In this document: positions 53,513-62,148 of the stretch, in pieces
How positions within the stretch are numbered: position 1 is the first letter of the stretch
Layout of the letters: each line of letters starts with the position of its first letter
NCBI RefSeq assembly: GCF_001426745.1
Contig: NZ_LMFI01000010.1
Coordinates: 187,468-251,467 of the forward strand
Direction: 5' to 3'
Length of the DNA stretch: 64,000 nucleotides
From: Nocardioides sp. Root140
GTDB lineage: Bacteria > Actinomycetota > Actinomycetes > Propionibacteriales > Nocardioidaceae
Translations under genes and position numbers: made by a program
The notes under the pieces: generated by a model
Seen by the model: only the letters and a program-made list of their open reading frames with translations
Told to the model about the DNA's origin: nothing
The model's database searches: none

Positions 53513-54576
53513 CGCTTGCACCGCGGTGCGTCGGAGTAGATCCACGGTGTCGTGACGTCAGCGCCATCCAGCGCTCCGGTCTGGACACGCACACCGCACA
53601 GGAAGAAGTTGAAGAAGTTTCCGTAGGAAGACGTGTTCGATAGCGTTCGGTAGTGGTCGGGAAGTTGGTTGAGCACGATCGCGAGGGTGTCCTTCTCCTT
53701 GTTGATGCCCCGTGCGGCGTCCGCCAGGGACTTGAGGTCGGTACGCACGTCGCCGCGGATCCGCGATGCCAGTCCGGCGGTCCGCACGGCGAACCGGTCA
53801 ATAAGCACCGCGGCATCGAGCACTTGAGTGTCCTGCTTGTCGAGACCGGTCAGCAGGACATCGAGGCGATCCACAAGCAGGCCGACGGTGTCCTTGCGGG
53901 CATCGACGGTGCCCAGGACACTGTTCAGGTTCCGGATCACCTGCCCGATGACCTCCTCACGACCCCCGATGGTCGTCGTGAAGGACGCAACACGCTGAAC
54001 CAGCGTGGCGACGGCGGCCTGCTGACCCTGGAGAACCTGCACCAACTGGTGGGAGAGCTCATTGATCTGGGTGGGGCTGAGCCCGGCGAACAACGGCTTG
54101 AAGCCGTTGAGGAGGGTGTCCAGGTCCAATGCGGAGGCAGTGTGCGCGGCCGGGATGGTGCTGCCGACCTTGAGCGTCTTGTGGTCGTCCTTCTCCCCCG
54201 GGGTCAACTGGATGACTCGGTCACCGATTAGGTTGCGATACTGGATGGTGGCCCGCGTGCCGGTCGTCAACTCCTGGCCCTCTCGGACGTCGAAGGCCAC
54301 CAGGACGGTGTTGTCCGGCCGCACGTCGATCGCTTTCACCTTGCCGATGTCGACGCCCGCGACCCGGACGTCGTCACCTTGGGAGAGCCCTGACACGTCG
54401 TCGAAGACCGCCCTGTACTCGTCACGGTCCCCGGGGCGGTATTCGCTGGTCACGACCGCGACCCACAGGGTGAAGCCGAGGGCGATCGCCAGGAACGCGC
54501 TGAACTTGATCAGGTCGCCACGCTGACGACGCTTTTCGGGACTCAGCCCGGAACTCTTTCCCACACGACTACTCAT
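53509..54576 (-). CDS. MceB-type substrate-binding protein
   Basis: A 355-residue Mce protein: helix FSAFLAIALGFTLWVAVV at about 26-43, MCE domain YRAVFDDVSGLSQGDDVRVAGVDIGKVKAI, helical region, and a C-terminus with FFNFFLCGVRVQTG and a final CKR. The ATG at 54576 overlaps the mceA stop. Second Mce subunit in order. Confidence 0.88.
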   Translation of the reverse strand: MSSRVGKSSGLSPEKRRQRGDLIKFSAFLAIALGFTLWVAVVTSEYRPGDRDEYRAVFDDVSGLSQGDDVRVAGVDIGKVKAIDVRPDNTVLVAFDVREGQELTTGTRATIQYRNLIGDRVIQLTPGEKDDHKTLKVGSTIPAAHTASALDLDTLLNGFKPLFAGLSPTQINELSHQLVQVLQGQQAAVATLVQRVASFTTTIGGREEVIGQVIRNLNSVLGTVDARKDTVGLLVDRLDVLLTGLDKQDTQVLDAAVLIDRFAVRTAGLASRIRGDVRTDLKSLADAARGINKEKDTLAIVLNQLPDHYRTLSNTSSYGNFFNFFLCGVRVQTGALDGADVTTPWIYSDAPRCKR

Positions 54577-55763
54577 GGCAGCTGAGCACCCCCCTCGGTG
54601 AGACCGAGCAGTGTGTCGAGGAGGGCCTCGTTGGGCGTCGGTTGCGCGCCGACGTACGGCGAGGCACCCGTCCGCAGGTCGGGCGTCGGCCGCGACGCCT
54701 CCTCCGGGGTGACGGACGGAAGGCCGTAGCAGACTGGTCCGCGATCGTCTTCCTGGATGGGGAGGTTCTCCTGGTAGGTGTACGGGTCCCGGCCGGGGAT
54801 CACGCGGGTGATCGTGGTGATCCCGGGGTGGGTGCCCCCGACCGCTGCCTCGGCCAACTGGTTCAGGGAGGCCAGGCCCAGGACCGTGCACGGGAGCTCG
54901 GGCGAATAGCGCTCGAGGACGGCGGTCACCGGCTCGAGCAGTGTCAGCGACGTGATCAGACCGCTCTGCGAGCTTCGGAGGAGCACGTCGGCCTCGTCGC
55001 TGAATCCGGTCAGGCTCCGCTCCAAGGCCCGCAGTGATGCCTGTTGTCGGACCACCGTGTCTGAGATCGTGCCCGTCTGCTCGAGGGTCGCGATCAGGTC
55101 GGGACGCGCGACTTCGTAGACGTCGGTGACGTCGTCGGCGACGCTGAGATCGACGCTGAGAGTACGCAGGGCCGGGTTGAAGGACTGCAGGTAGGCGTCG
55201 GTCTGGTTGATGAGGTCGCCGATCAGCTCACCTCGTTCGTCGACCGCGCCGGCAACCGCGGTCAGGGCCGAGTTCACCTCCGCCGGGCGGGCAACGTCCA
55301 GGACCTTGGTGAGGTTCTCGAAGGCCTCGTCGACCTCGACCGTCACCCGGTCGGCCGGGATCACCGCACCGGCCCGGATGGGGTCGGCACCACTCTTGTC
55401 AGGGGGAGTGAGCTGGACGTACTTGGCACCGAACGCGGTTGGCGGCACGATCTGGGCCGTCACGTCGGCCGGCACCCGGTCGGCCTTGTCGGAGTCGATG
55501 CCGAGCTCGATGGTCACGGTGTCTCCGTTCGAGGACACCCCCTTGACGTTTCCGATCTCGACACCCCGCAGCTTGATGGGGGCGCCCGCGGCGAGGGTGA
55601 GGCCCGCCCGGTCGGCTTCCACGGTGACCACGACGTTGTCCTCGAAGGCGCCCCTATACTTGGCAATCGTGCCCGCAATCAGCGCCGCGACAAGGACCAC
55701 GAACAGCACGCCGTAGACGACCTGCCGGTCGATCGAGCGCCACACGCCCTGTGTTTCTGACAT
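54573..55763 (-). CDS. MceA-type substrate-binding protein
   Basis: A 396-residue Mce protein. Membrane helix VVYGVLFVVLVAALIAGTIA near residues 15-34; MCE domain VTVEADRAGLTLAAGAPIKLRGVEIGNVKGV; later PPTAFGAKYVQLTPP, the conserved MceA strand. The C-terminal part contains paired cysteines (LPCTVLG, PVCYGLPS). Start ATG 55763 is preferred over 55820. Follows the two permease genes. Confidence 0.88.
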   Translation of the reverse strand: MSETQGVWRSIDRQVVYGVLFVVLVAALIAGTIAKYRGAFEDNVVVTVEADRAGLTLAAGAPIKLRGVEIGNVKGVSSNGDTVTIELGIDSDKADRVPADVTAQIVPPTAFGAKYVQLTPPDKSGADPIRAGAVIPADRVTVEVDEAFENLTKVLDVARPAEVNSALTAVAGAVDERGELIGDLINQTDAYLQSFNPALRTLSVDLSVADDVTDVYEVARPDLIATLEQTGTISDTVVRQQASLRALERSLTGFSDEADVLLRSSQSGLITSLTLLEPVTAVLERYSPELPCTVLGLASLNQLAEAAVGGTHPGITTITRVIPGRDPYTYQENLPIQEDDRGPVCYGLPSVTPEEASRPTPDLRTGASPYVGAQPTPNEALLDTLLGLTEGGAQLP

Positions 55764-55791
55764 CAGAAGATTCCCTCGTCGTGTCCGCGTC

Positions 55792-56616
55792 TCATCCGGC
55801 GATGTGGACGGACGGTCCACCCCAGACGGCGATCGCGAAGATCAGGTCAATGAACATCGTGCAGATCAGCGCCGACCGAACGGCTTTGCCGACGGCCTTG
55901 CCCACTCCCGCCGGACCCCCGGAAGCGCGGAACCCGTGATAGCAGCAGATGCTGACGATCACCAGCGCCATCAGACACACCTTGAGCATCGCGAGGAAAA
56001 GGTCGCTCGAGATGAGGAAGGTGTCGAAGTAGTGCTGGTAGGTGCCCGGGGCCTGGTCGTAGCCGACCGTGACGACGAGGTACGTCGCCAGCCAGCACAT
56101 CATCAGCGCGATGGCGAACAGCGGGATCACCGCGATCAGACCGGCAAGGATCCGTGTGGTCACCAGGTAGGGGACGGGCGGGACCGCCATCACTTCGAGG
56201 GCGTCGATCTCCTCGCTCACTCGCATCGCGCCGATCTGCGCTGTGAAACCCGCGCCCACCGTCGCGGTGAGGGCGATACCGGCGATGATCGGTGCCACCT
56301 CCCGGGTGTTGAAGTAGGCGGAGAAGAAGCCTGACAACGTGGAAACCCCGATGTTGTCGAAAGTCGTGTAGGCCTGCAGTCCCACCTCGATGCCGGAGGC
56401 AGCCGTGAGAAACCCGATGACCAGGACGGTGCCGCCGATGAGAGCCAGCGCCCCCGATCCCATCGACACCTCGGCCAGTAGCCGGACCACTTCCTTGGGA
56501 TAGTGCTTCAGCGCCCTCGGCATGTGCGCGTAGGCATTCCCATGGAACTTCAGCTGGTCTCCCAGCTCACGTAGGAAGGCGGTCGGCCGGGCGAGGTATC
56601 GCGCGAGTCCGGCCAT
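55792..56616 (-). CDS. YrbE4B/MlaE-type permease
   Basis: A 274-residue integral membrane permease of the MlaE family that forms the transporter channel with its partner YrbE4A. MGSGALALIGGTVLVIGFLTA, TVGAGFTAQIGAMRVSEEIDALEVMAVPPVPYLVTTRILAG and PAGVGKAVGKAVRSAL (EF-loop-like and C-terminal conserved segments) identify it. The start is one base past the YrbE4A stop. Confidence 0.92.
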   Translation of the reverse strand: MAGLARYLARPTAFLRELGDQLKFHGNAYAHMPRALKHYPKEVVRLLAEVSMGSGALALIGGTVLVIGFLTAASGIEVGLQAYTTFDNIGVSTLSGFFSAYFNTREVAPIIAGIALTATVGAGFTAQIGAMRVSEEIDALEVMAVPPVPYLVTTRILAGLIAVIPLFAIALMMCWLATYLVVTVGYDQAPGTYQHYFDTFLISSDLFLAMLKVCLMALVIVSICCYHGFRASGGPAGVGKAVGKAVRSALICTMFIDLIFAIAVWGGPSVHIAG

Positions 56617-56617
56617 G

Positions 56618-57484
56618 TCAGGCTCCCATCTTGATCTGGAGGAACAGGGCGCTGATCACGCTGTTGGCAGCGAACAGCAACATGAAGGAGAACACCACCG
56701 TCTGGTTCACCGCTTCACCCACTCCCTTGGGGCCGCCCTTCGCATTGAGCCCCAGATAACAGGCGGTCAGCCCCGCGAGCATGCCGAAGACCGCGGCCTT
56801 GGCCTCGGAGGCGAGGAAGTCGGAGAGGCCGACAAGAAGAGTGAGATCGGACAGGTACAGCCCCGGCGTCGCGCCCTGGAGGACGACCGAGAAGAAGTAG
56901 CCGCCGACGAGGCCGACAACCGTGACCATGCCGTTGAGTGCCACCCCAACGAGAGTTGAGGCCACAACACGTGGCACGACCAGCCGCTCGATCGGATCGA
57001 TGCCCAACGTGACCATGGCGTCGATCTCCTCCCGGATCTTGCGAGAACCCAGGTCAGCGCAGATAGCAGTCGCTCCGGCCCCCGCCACCACCAGCACGCT
57101 GACGATCGGGCCGATCTCGCGAACCACCGCGACCGCGGCTCCGGCTCCGGCGAGGTCGACGGCACCGATCTGGATCAGGAGCTGGTTCACCTGGAAGATG
57201 ATCACGACGCAGAACGGGATCGCCACCAAGATCGCCGGGCCGAGGGAGACGGTGGTGATGAACCAGGCCTGCGAGACGAACTCCCTGAAGTGGAACCGTC
57301 TGGTGAACATCCGTGCGAAGACCTGACCAACAAAACTGTAGAAGTCACCGAAGGTCGACAGCGACTTCATCATCATCGTGCCGCGCAGCGCGTCCCGGGC
57401 GATCTTCTGACGCTCGGGAGTCATCCCCGTCGGGCCACGCCGACGTCCCTTGGGTCCGGCAGGGCGTGCTGGTGCAACCGTCAC
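56618..57484 (-). CDS. YrbE4A/MlaE-type permease
   Basis: A 288-residue MlaE-family permease and first gene of the mce operon. VSLGPAILVAIPFCVVIIFQVNQL, ADLGSRKIREEIDAMVTLGIDPIERLVVPRVVAS and GVGEAVNQTVVFSFMLLF are conserved. The GTG at 57484 is chosen because AAAGGAG stands 6 bases before it; the reading frame extends to 58015 through non-coding DNA. Transcription likely starts in the upstream region with two matching dyads. Confidence 0.9.
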   Translation of the reverse strand: MTVAPARPAGPKGRRRGPTGMTPERQKIARDALRGTMMMKSLSTFGDFYSFVGQVFARMFTRRFHFREFVSQAWFITTVSLGPAILVAIPFCVVIIFQVNQLLIQIGAVDLAGAGAAVAVVREIGPIVSVLVVAGAGATAICADLGSRKIREEIDAMVTLGIDPIERLVVPRVVASTLVGVALNGMVTVVGLVGGYFFSVVLQGATPGLYLSDLTLLVGLSDFLASEAKAAVFGMLAGLTACYLGLNAKGGPKGVGEAVNQTVVFSFMLLFAANSVISALFLQIKMGA

Positions 57485-57658
57485 CGATTCTCCTTTGCCA
57501 GAACTTGAGGTCGCGGTCCAACCTGGGTTGGACATCACTCGCATTGGCGGCAAGTACACCCCGCGCCGACGGGGTGCGTCTTGGCGGATCGAACAAAAAG
57601 GGATCAGTGCGTTGGAACTGCGCACAGCGCCTCCACGTTTGCGTTCCCGAACCGAGCC

Positions 57659-57676
57659 GTGCCCGTTCGGTGGCAC
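57659..57676. promoter_or_regulatory. Operator-like dyad, copy 1, upstream of mce
   Basis: Plus strand GTGCCCGTTCGGTGGCAC: GTGCC-N8-GGCAC inverted repeat, sharing 14 of 18 bases with copy 2 at 57735. About 175 bases upstream of the first mce start codon. Confidence 0.5.
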
Positions 57677-57734
57677 CGGGTGGCGGGGTGGCCCCCTTGC
57701 AACAGGGACCGGCTTTGGACGTCCGTACAGACCC

Positions 57735-57752
57735 GTGCCCGTTTCTTGGCAC
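57735..57752. promoter_or_regulatory. Operator-like dyad, copy 2, upstream of mce
   Basis: Plus strand GTGCCCGTTTCTTGGCAC: same GTGCC-N8-GGCAC layout and orientation as copy 1, centre-to-centre 76 bases, about seven helical turns. Fits a dimeric repressor binding at two sites. Confidence 0.5.
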
Positions 57753-57881
57753 TGATTCCCACGAGAACCTCCGCACGACTCTGCGAATCTTGGACTCCCG
57801 GCGCGAACGGCGATCGCGATCTCACTACCGCGATCAACTCGTGCCCGGTGCTGGCCCTGACCCTGAGGGACTGCCCGTGAC

Positions 57882-58232
57882 ATGAACGACGTACTCACCA
57901 CCACAGACCAGGGACGGCCGGTCGACCGGCTCGTGGTCCTCGACGCCTCACTCGCCGGTCTCCGGGCGGTCCGTGCCGCACGTGCCGGCGGATGGGAGGG
58001 TTCCCTCACCCTCATCGGCGCCGAGGACCGCCTGCCCTACGACCGGCCGCCCCTCTCCAAGACGGTGCTCAGCGCCGACACCGTGGTGCCGGGCGACCCG
58101 GCAGGCGGTGGCATCCGGGTCAGGCCGGCCACTGTCTGGCTCTCGGGCAGCGGGAACGCCCTTCACGACGACGACCGCGGTGCGCTCTGCAACGCTCGTC
58201 TCGAGGCAGCACGTGACCCCGCTGCCGCCTGA
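57882..58232 (+). pseudogene. N-terminal remnant of a ferredoxin-reductase-type flavoprotein
   Basis: A 116-residue frame whose first ~65 residues match FAD-dependent ferredoxin reductases (LAGLRAVRAARAGGWEGSLTLIGAEDRLPYDRPPLSKTVLS). The FAD glycine motif is spoiled (VVLDASLAG instead of VVGASxAG) and the NAD and C-terminal domains are missing, so it cannot be functional. An intact relative lies at 58817-60058. Confidence 0.75.
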
Positions 58233-58425
58233 ACTGCCGACCGACTGACCAAGGTCGACCAGGAACATCTCGTGATGACGCAGCGCGAGCTCAAGCTCCG
58301 CCGTCTGCTCGTCCCTTCGTGCCCGAGCAGTTCTTCGGTCTGGTTGACGCGGTATCGCACCGTATTTTTGTGCGCCGTCAGCGCCTGTGCGGCCTCATCG
58401 ACAGTGCCGGTCACGAACAGCACGG
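58200..58425 (-). pseudogene. C-terminal remnant of a PucR/CdaR-type regulator
   Basis: On the minus strand the frame gives VDEAAQALTAHKNTVRYRVNQTEELLGH, the helix-turn-helix end of PucR-family regulators; after a frameshift near 58315 the next frame continues ELELALRHHEMFLVDLGQSVG, its normal final helix. The rest of the protein is absent. Confidence 0.7.
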
Positions 58426-58816
58426 CGAAAGAGCATCATCGGGTCGTCAGGGACCCGTCTGCGCAGGATCTACTCATCGCGTTGCCTCTGACCCAGCTCG
58501 TCGGCCGTGCCGTGTCTCGCACCACCGAGGGTCTCAATGACCTGCGACGTCGTCACGGTGCACTCGTAGATGGTCGCGTGAGTGCCGGGATCCGCAGGCT
58601 TCGACGCGACCGATGCCGGCCGATCTCTCGAGCGCGAGGGAGTAGTCAGAGCCGTTGACGACGAGCGCGCGGAGCTTCAGGGTCCGGCTCGAAATGTCGT
58701 GGGGCGAACACCAATGATGTGTCCGAACGGCCGTAGAACACCATCCAGGGGCCGTTGGTATCCCAAGCTGAACATCTCGGGACGGAAGAGCAGGGCTGGT
58801 GAAGTGCGAGGCAGGG
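58426..58816. other. Decayed sequence before the ferredoxin reductase
   Basis: About 390 bases in which I recognise no intact gene. It lies between the PucR remnant and the end of the reductase gene and looks like further gene debris. Confidence 0.45.
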
Positions 58817-60058
58817 TCAACCCGCGCTTGTCGTTGAAGCTTCCAACAGTGATTTCAAGGCAGTTCCGGGGTCGGCCAACAAGTCTCGGTTCGGTGCCAG
58901 CCCCTGAGCGATAGCGCGCTTGCTAAACATGAACTCCTGCGGCCGGTTGACACAATCCGCAGCGATGAGGCGGCCCTTGCCGAGGTAGAAGCAGGCGAAA
59001 TCTCGGCCCGTTGACCGGTCACCACGCAGCACGATCTCGTCATAACCTGTGTTGAGACCAGCGATCTGCAACTTGAGATCGTATTGGTCCGACCAGAACC
59101 ACGGCAGCGCGGAGATCTGTCTCTCCCTGCCACAGATCGCCGCTGCGACGCTTTTGGCCTGCTCGACCGCACTGGGCACAGATTCGAGGCGCAGGCGACC
59201 CTCGTAGCGCGCGTCGTAGTAGTTGGCGCAGTCCCCGGCCGCAAAGATCTCCGGGTCAGAGGTCCTCCCGTACGCGTCGATGACAATGCCATTGTCCACC
59301 GTCAGGCCGGCCTCCTGGGCCAGTTCGACGTTGGGCACGACCCCGACTCCGATGATGACCAGCTCCGTGGCCACAGAGTCACCGTCTTCGAGTCGCACTC
59401 CGCTGACGTGGCCCTTGCCCTCGAGCGCGTTGACTCCCACGCCGACGCGGATCTCGACTCCCTCCTCACGGTGAACGCGATCGTAGAAAGCGGACACCTC
59501 AGGTGCGGTGACCCGCTGCAATACCCGATCGGCGGCCTCAAGCACCGAAACAGAGATGCCCAACTTCCGTAACGAGGCCGCCGTTTCCAGTCCGATGTAG
59601 CCAGCGCCGATGATGACGGCGTGGCTGGTGGTGGCCAGGCTGTCGCGGATGGCCTCGATGTCGGCAGCGTCGCGCAAGTAGTGGACTCCGGCGAGATCCG
59701 CTCCCGGCAGGCTCAGTCGACGCGGCCGCGCCCCCAGACACAGGGCGAGCTTGTCGTAGCCAAGAGTTTCGCCGTTCGACAGGGTGACCGTACGGGCTCC
59801 TCGCTCGACACTGGTGACACGGGCCTGGCGGAACGCGACCTGTTGCTTGTCGTAAAAATCTGGCTTCCGGATCAGGAGTTCATCAAGGTTGGATGTGCCG
59901 GCAAGGTAGGTCTTGGACAGCGGCGGGCGGTGATAGGGCAACGTTGGCTCATCACCAATCAAAAGGACTTCTCCGGCCCAACCCTCCTGGCGCAGGCTCG
60001 CACACAACTGTGCGCTTGCGTGGCTGGCTCCGACGATGATCACACGGTTGTTGTCCAT
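58817..60058 (-). CDS. Ferredoxin--NAD(P) reductase (rhodocoxin/putidaredoxin reductase-like)
   Basis: A 413-residue FAD flavoprotein that passes electrons from NADH to a [2Fe-2S] ferredoxin. FAD motif RVIIVGASHASAQLCASL, PYHRPPLSKTYLAG, NAD motif AVIIGAGYIGLETAASLRKLG and the C-terminal EIFAAGDCANYY are typical. Gene order ferredoxin, P450, reductase on one strand indicates a complete class I P450 electron-transfer chain. The ATG at 60058 lies 32 bases after the P450 stop. Confidence 0.93.
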   Translation of the reverse strand: MDNNRVIIVGASHASAQLCASLRQEGWAGEVLLIGDEPTLPYHRPPLSKTYLAGTSNLDELLIRKPDFYDKQQVAFRQARVTSVERGARTVTLSNGETLGYDKLALCLGARPRRLSLPGADLAGVHYLRDAADIEAIRDSLATTSHAVIIGAGYIGLETAASLRKLGISVSVLEAADRVLQRVTAPEVSAFYDRVHREEGVEIRVGVGVNALEGKGHVSGVRLEDGDSVATELVIIGVGVVPNVELAQEAGLTVDNGIVIDAYGRTSDPEIFAAGDCANYYDARYEGRLRLESVPSAVEQAKSVAAAICGRERQISALPWFWSDQYDLKLQIAGLNTGYDEIVLRGDRSTGRDFACFYLGKGRLIAADCVNRPQEFMFSKRAIAQGLAPNRDLLADPGTALKSLLEASTTSAG

Positions 60059-60090
60059 GGTGCCTTCTCACTCGTCCCTGTCGCTCGAGC

Positions 60091-61494
60091 TCAGGCTGTT
60101 GTCTTCGGCGTCAGCTTGACCATCATTTTCGAGTAGCCCTGCACAAAGTTGGACTGCACGTACTCCGGCTCATCGACGACGTCGATGTTGTCGAATCGAA
60201 CCAACAGTTCCTCCCACAGGATGCGCAGTTGCATCTCGGCGAGGCGGTTGCCCATGCAGCGGTGTGCACCGAATCCGAACGACATGTGGTTACGCGCGTT
60301 CGGACGGTCGATGATGAAGGCGTCGGGATTCTCGAACTGGCGCTCATCACGGTTGCCCGAGGCGTACCACATGACGACCTGGTCGCCCTTGCGGATGAAC
60401 TGGCCACCGAAGTGGACGTCCTGCTTTGCCACCCGACGCATGTATGCCAACGGGGTCTGCCACCGAATGATCTCCGAGACCATGTTCTTGATCAGCGATG
60501 GATCGGCCTTCAACTTCGCGAACTGGTCGGGGTTCTGGTGCAGGGCCAGGACGCCGCCGGACATGGAGTTGCGCGTGGTGTCGTTGCCACCGACGATCAG
60601 CAGCGTCAGGTTGCCCAGGAACTCCAGAGGCTTGTTGATCAGATCCTTGGTGTCCTCGGAGGTCTGCATCAAGGTGATCAGGTCGAACCCGGGGGCCTCG
60701 CCCGCCTCTCGGCGCGCCGCCTTTTCGTACCAGTGGGCCATGAAACTGCGTGCCAACTCGCCAGTGGCCTTGTAGAAATCGTCCTGGTGGCTGGTGCCAC
60801 CGGTACCCTCAGCGGTGCTGCTGATCGTGTCGCCCCAATAGGTGAGCTTGCGGCGGTCCTCATACGGGTAGTCGAGCAGAGTGGCCAGCATGCGCCCGGT
60901 GATCTCTTTGGAGACGCGGTCGACCCAGTCGAACGGCCGATCTGTTGGCAGATTATCGAGCACATCCTGGACTCGTTCACGGATGAGCGACTCCATCTCC
61001 TTGAGGTTCCTGGGCGCCACCACCCCCTGGACGGCCTTGCGCTGGACATCGTGCTTCGGGGGGTCCATGGCGATGAACATCTCGATTTCGAGGGGCGGGG
61101 GCCCAAGAACGATGTAAGGCTCAGCTGAGAAGACCTCAGGGTTCGTGTCTACTGCGCGGATGTCCGCGTAGCGCGTGATCGACCAGAACGGGCCGAAGGG
61201 GCTGTCGGCGAGATAGTGGACCGGAGCTTCTTCGCGAAGCCGCGCGAAGTAGGAGTCCCACTTCCCCTGACGGTTCATGAACGGGTTGCTGACGTCGATC
61301 TTGGTCAGTGGCACGTCGGCGGCGTCCGGGATCGGCCGTTCGGTGAAGACGAGCGGCCTGCTCATACCAGCGAAGCGTTTCGCCTTCTCCACGAGATGCG
61401 CTGCCTGCACCTGCCGATCGACAGGAACCTTCGTCTGCATCTTGTTCCGTACTTTGGTCTTCGCCCTTTCGAGCGCGCTGTCCATGGTGTTCAT
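60091..61494 (-). CDS. Cytochrome P450, CYP153-like alkane hydroxylase
   Basis: A 467-residue P450. Heme-binding FGFGAHRCMGNRLAEMQLR with axial Cys413; oxygen-activating I-helix VGGNDTTRNSMSG; ExxR in SEIIRWQTPLAYMRR. The motif GNRLAEMQLRILWEEL and N-terminal NPFMNRQGKWDSYFARLREEAPVHY strongly recall CYP153, which hydroxylates n-alkanes and fatty compounds at the terminal carbon. Start at 61494 gives the usual length; the longer frame from 61629 overlaps the ferredoxin gene. Exact substrate not shown. Confidence 0.88.
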   Translation of the reverse strand: MNTMDSALERAKTKVRNKMQTKVPVDRQVQAAHLVEKAKRFAGMSRPLVFTERPIPDAADVPLTKIDVSNPFMNRQGKWDSYFARLREEAPVHYLADSPFGPFWSITRYADIRAVDTNPEVFSAEPYIVLGPPPLEIEMFIAMDPPKHDVQRKAVQGVVAPRNLKEMESLIRERVQDVLDNLPTDRPFDWVDRVSKEITGRMLATLLDYPYEDRRKLTYWGDTISSTAEGTGGTSHQDDFYKATGELARSFMAHWYEKAARREAGEAPGFDLITLMQTSEDTKDLINKPLEFLGNLTLLIVGGNDTTRNSMSGGVLALHQNPDQFAKLKADPSLIKNMVSEIIRWQTPLAYMRRVAKQDVHFGGQFIRKGDQVVMWYASGNRDERQFENPDAFIIDRPNARNHMSFGFGAHRCMGNRLAEMQLRILWEELLVRFDNIDVVDEPEYVQSNFVQGYSKMMVKLTPKTTA

Positions 61495-61538
61495 GAGTCT
61501 GGCCTGCCGCCTGTCGTGAAGGTGAGAGAAGTTGTGGA

Positions 61539-61859
61539 CTAGATCTGGTATTCGGGGAGCCGGACCTTCAGCCCGTCCATGCTCGCGGCCGCAATTACCT
61601 GACAGGCCAAGCGCGAGTTCGGCTCGCACTCCGACGACATCTCAAGCATTTGGCTCTCCTCGTCTGTGCGCCGTCCGGTGGTGGAGATCCACTCACTGTC
61701 GACGAAGATGTGGCAGGTGCCACATGCGGCCTCGCCGCCACAGTCGGCATCAATGCCGGGGATGGCGCCATTCGTCGCGATCTCCATGAGCGACTCGCCC
61801 TCGACGAGGTCTACGTCGTGGGAGGTGCCGTCGTACTCAACGAAGGTGACGGTTGACAT
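61539..61859 (-). CDS. [2Fe-2S] ferredoxin
   Basis: A 106-residue adrenodoxin/putidaredoxin-type ferredoxin that carries electrons to the P450. Cluster ligands Cys40, Cys46, Cys49 and Cys86 are visible in ADCGGEAACGTCHIF and RLACQVI. GAGGAGAGAAAC precedes the ATG at 61859. Forms an operon with the P450 and reductase. Confidence 0.93.
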   Translation of the reverse strand: MSTVTFVEYDGTSHDVDLVEGESLMEIATNGAIPGIDADCGGEAACGTCHIFVDSEWISTTGRRTDEESQMLEMSSECEPNSRLACQVIAAASMDGLKVRLPEYQI

Positions 61860-62088
61860 GTTTCTCTCCTCGTTGCCTGTGATGGTTGCCTGCTGATGAC
61901 CCAATGGTGGCGTCGAGCGCCGCGATGGCGCTTGTGCCTGTGTGCCAACTTTCAAGTCGCATTTGGTACTTTCGGCAAATGCGCAGCATGGCTTCCGCCC
62001 GCGCAATGCCAGGTGCCTCTCGGGCCACCAACTCGTCCACCCAGTGCTGGCGCCGCAGCCTGAGTTCCAACGACGAGTTCGCGCTCAT
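61837..62088 (-). CDS. Hypothetical protein upstream of the ferredoxin
   Basis: An 83-residue frame (MSANSSLELRLRRQHWVDELVAREAPG...) that overlaps the ferredoxin start by 23 bases. It is mostly helical and charged up to residue 65. No ribosome-binding site is clear. It may be a small coupled gene, a regulator remnant or chance. Confidence 0.3.
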   Translation of the reverse strand: MSANSSLELRLRRQHWVDELVAREAPGIARAEAMLRICRKYQMRLESWHTGTSAIAALDATIGSSAGNHHRQRGEKHVNRHLR

Positions 62089-62148
62089 GGTCGTGGGCGA
62101 GTTCGACCAGCGCTGAGATGTTTGTGTTGAACCTGGAACTACTTCGGG

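Larger units (their letters stand above)
57485..57881. other. Mce promoter region with paired dyads
   Basis: About 400 bases between the mce operon and a divergent reductase remnant. It holds two copies of the GTGCC-N8-GGCAC dyad (listed separately) and is otherwise without a recognisable gene; frames on both strands look like chance. Confidence 0.6.

Noticed and set aside
57581..57880. Small genes in the mce promoter region
   Set aside because: Frames on both strands overlap the dyads, lack ribosome-binding sites and match no family.
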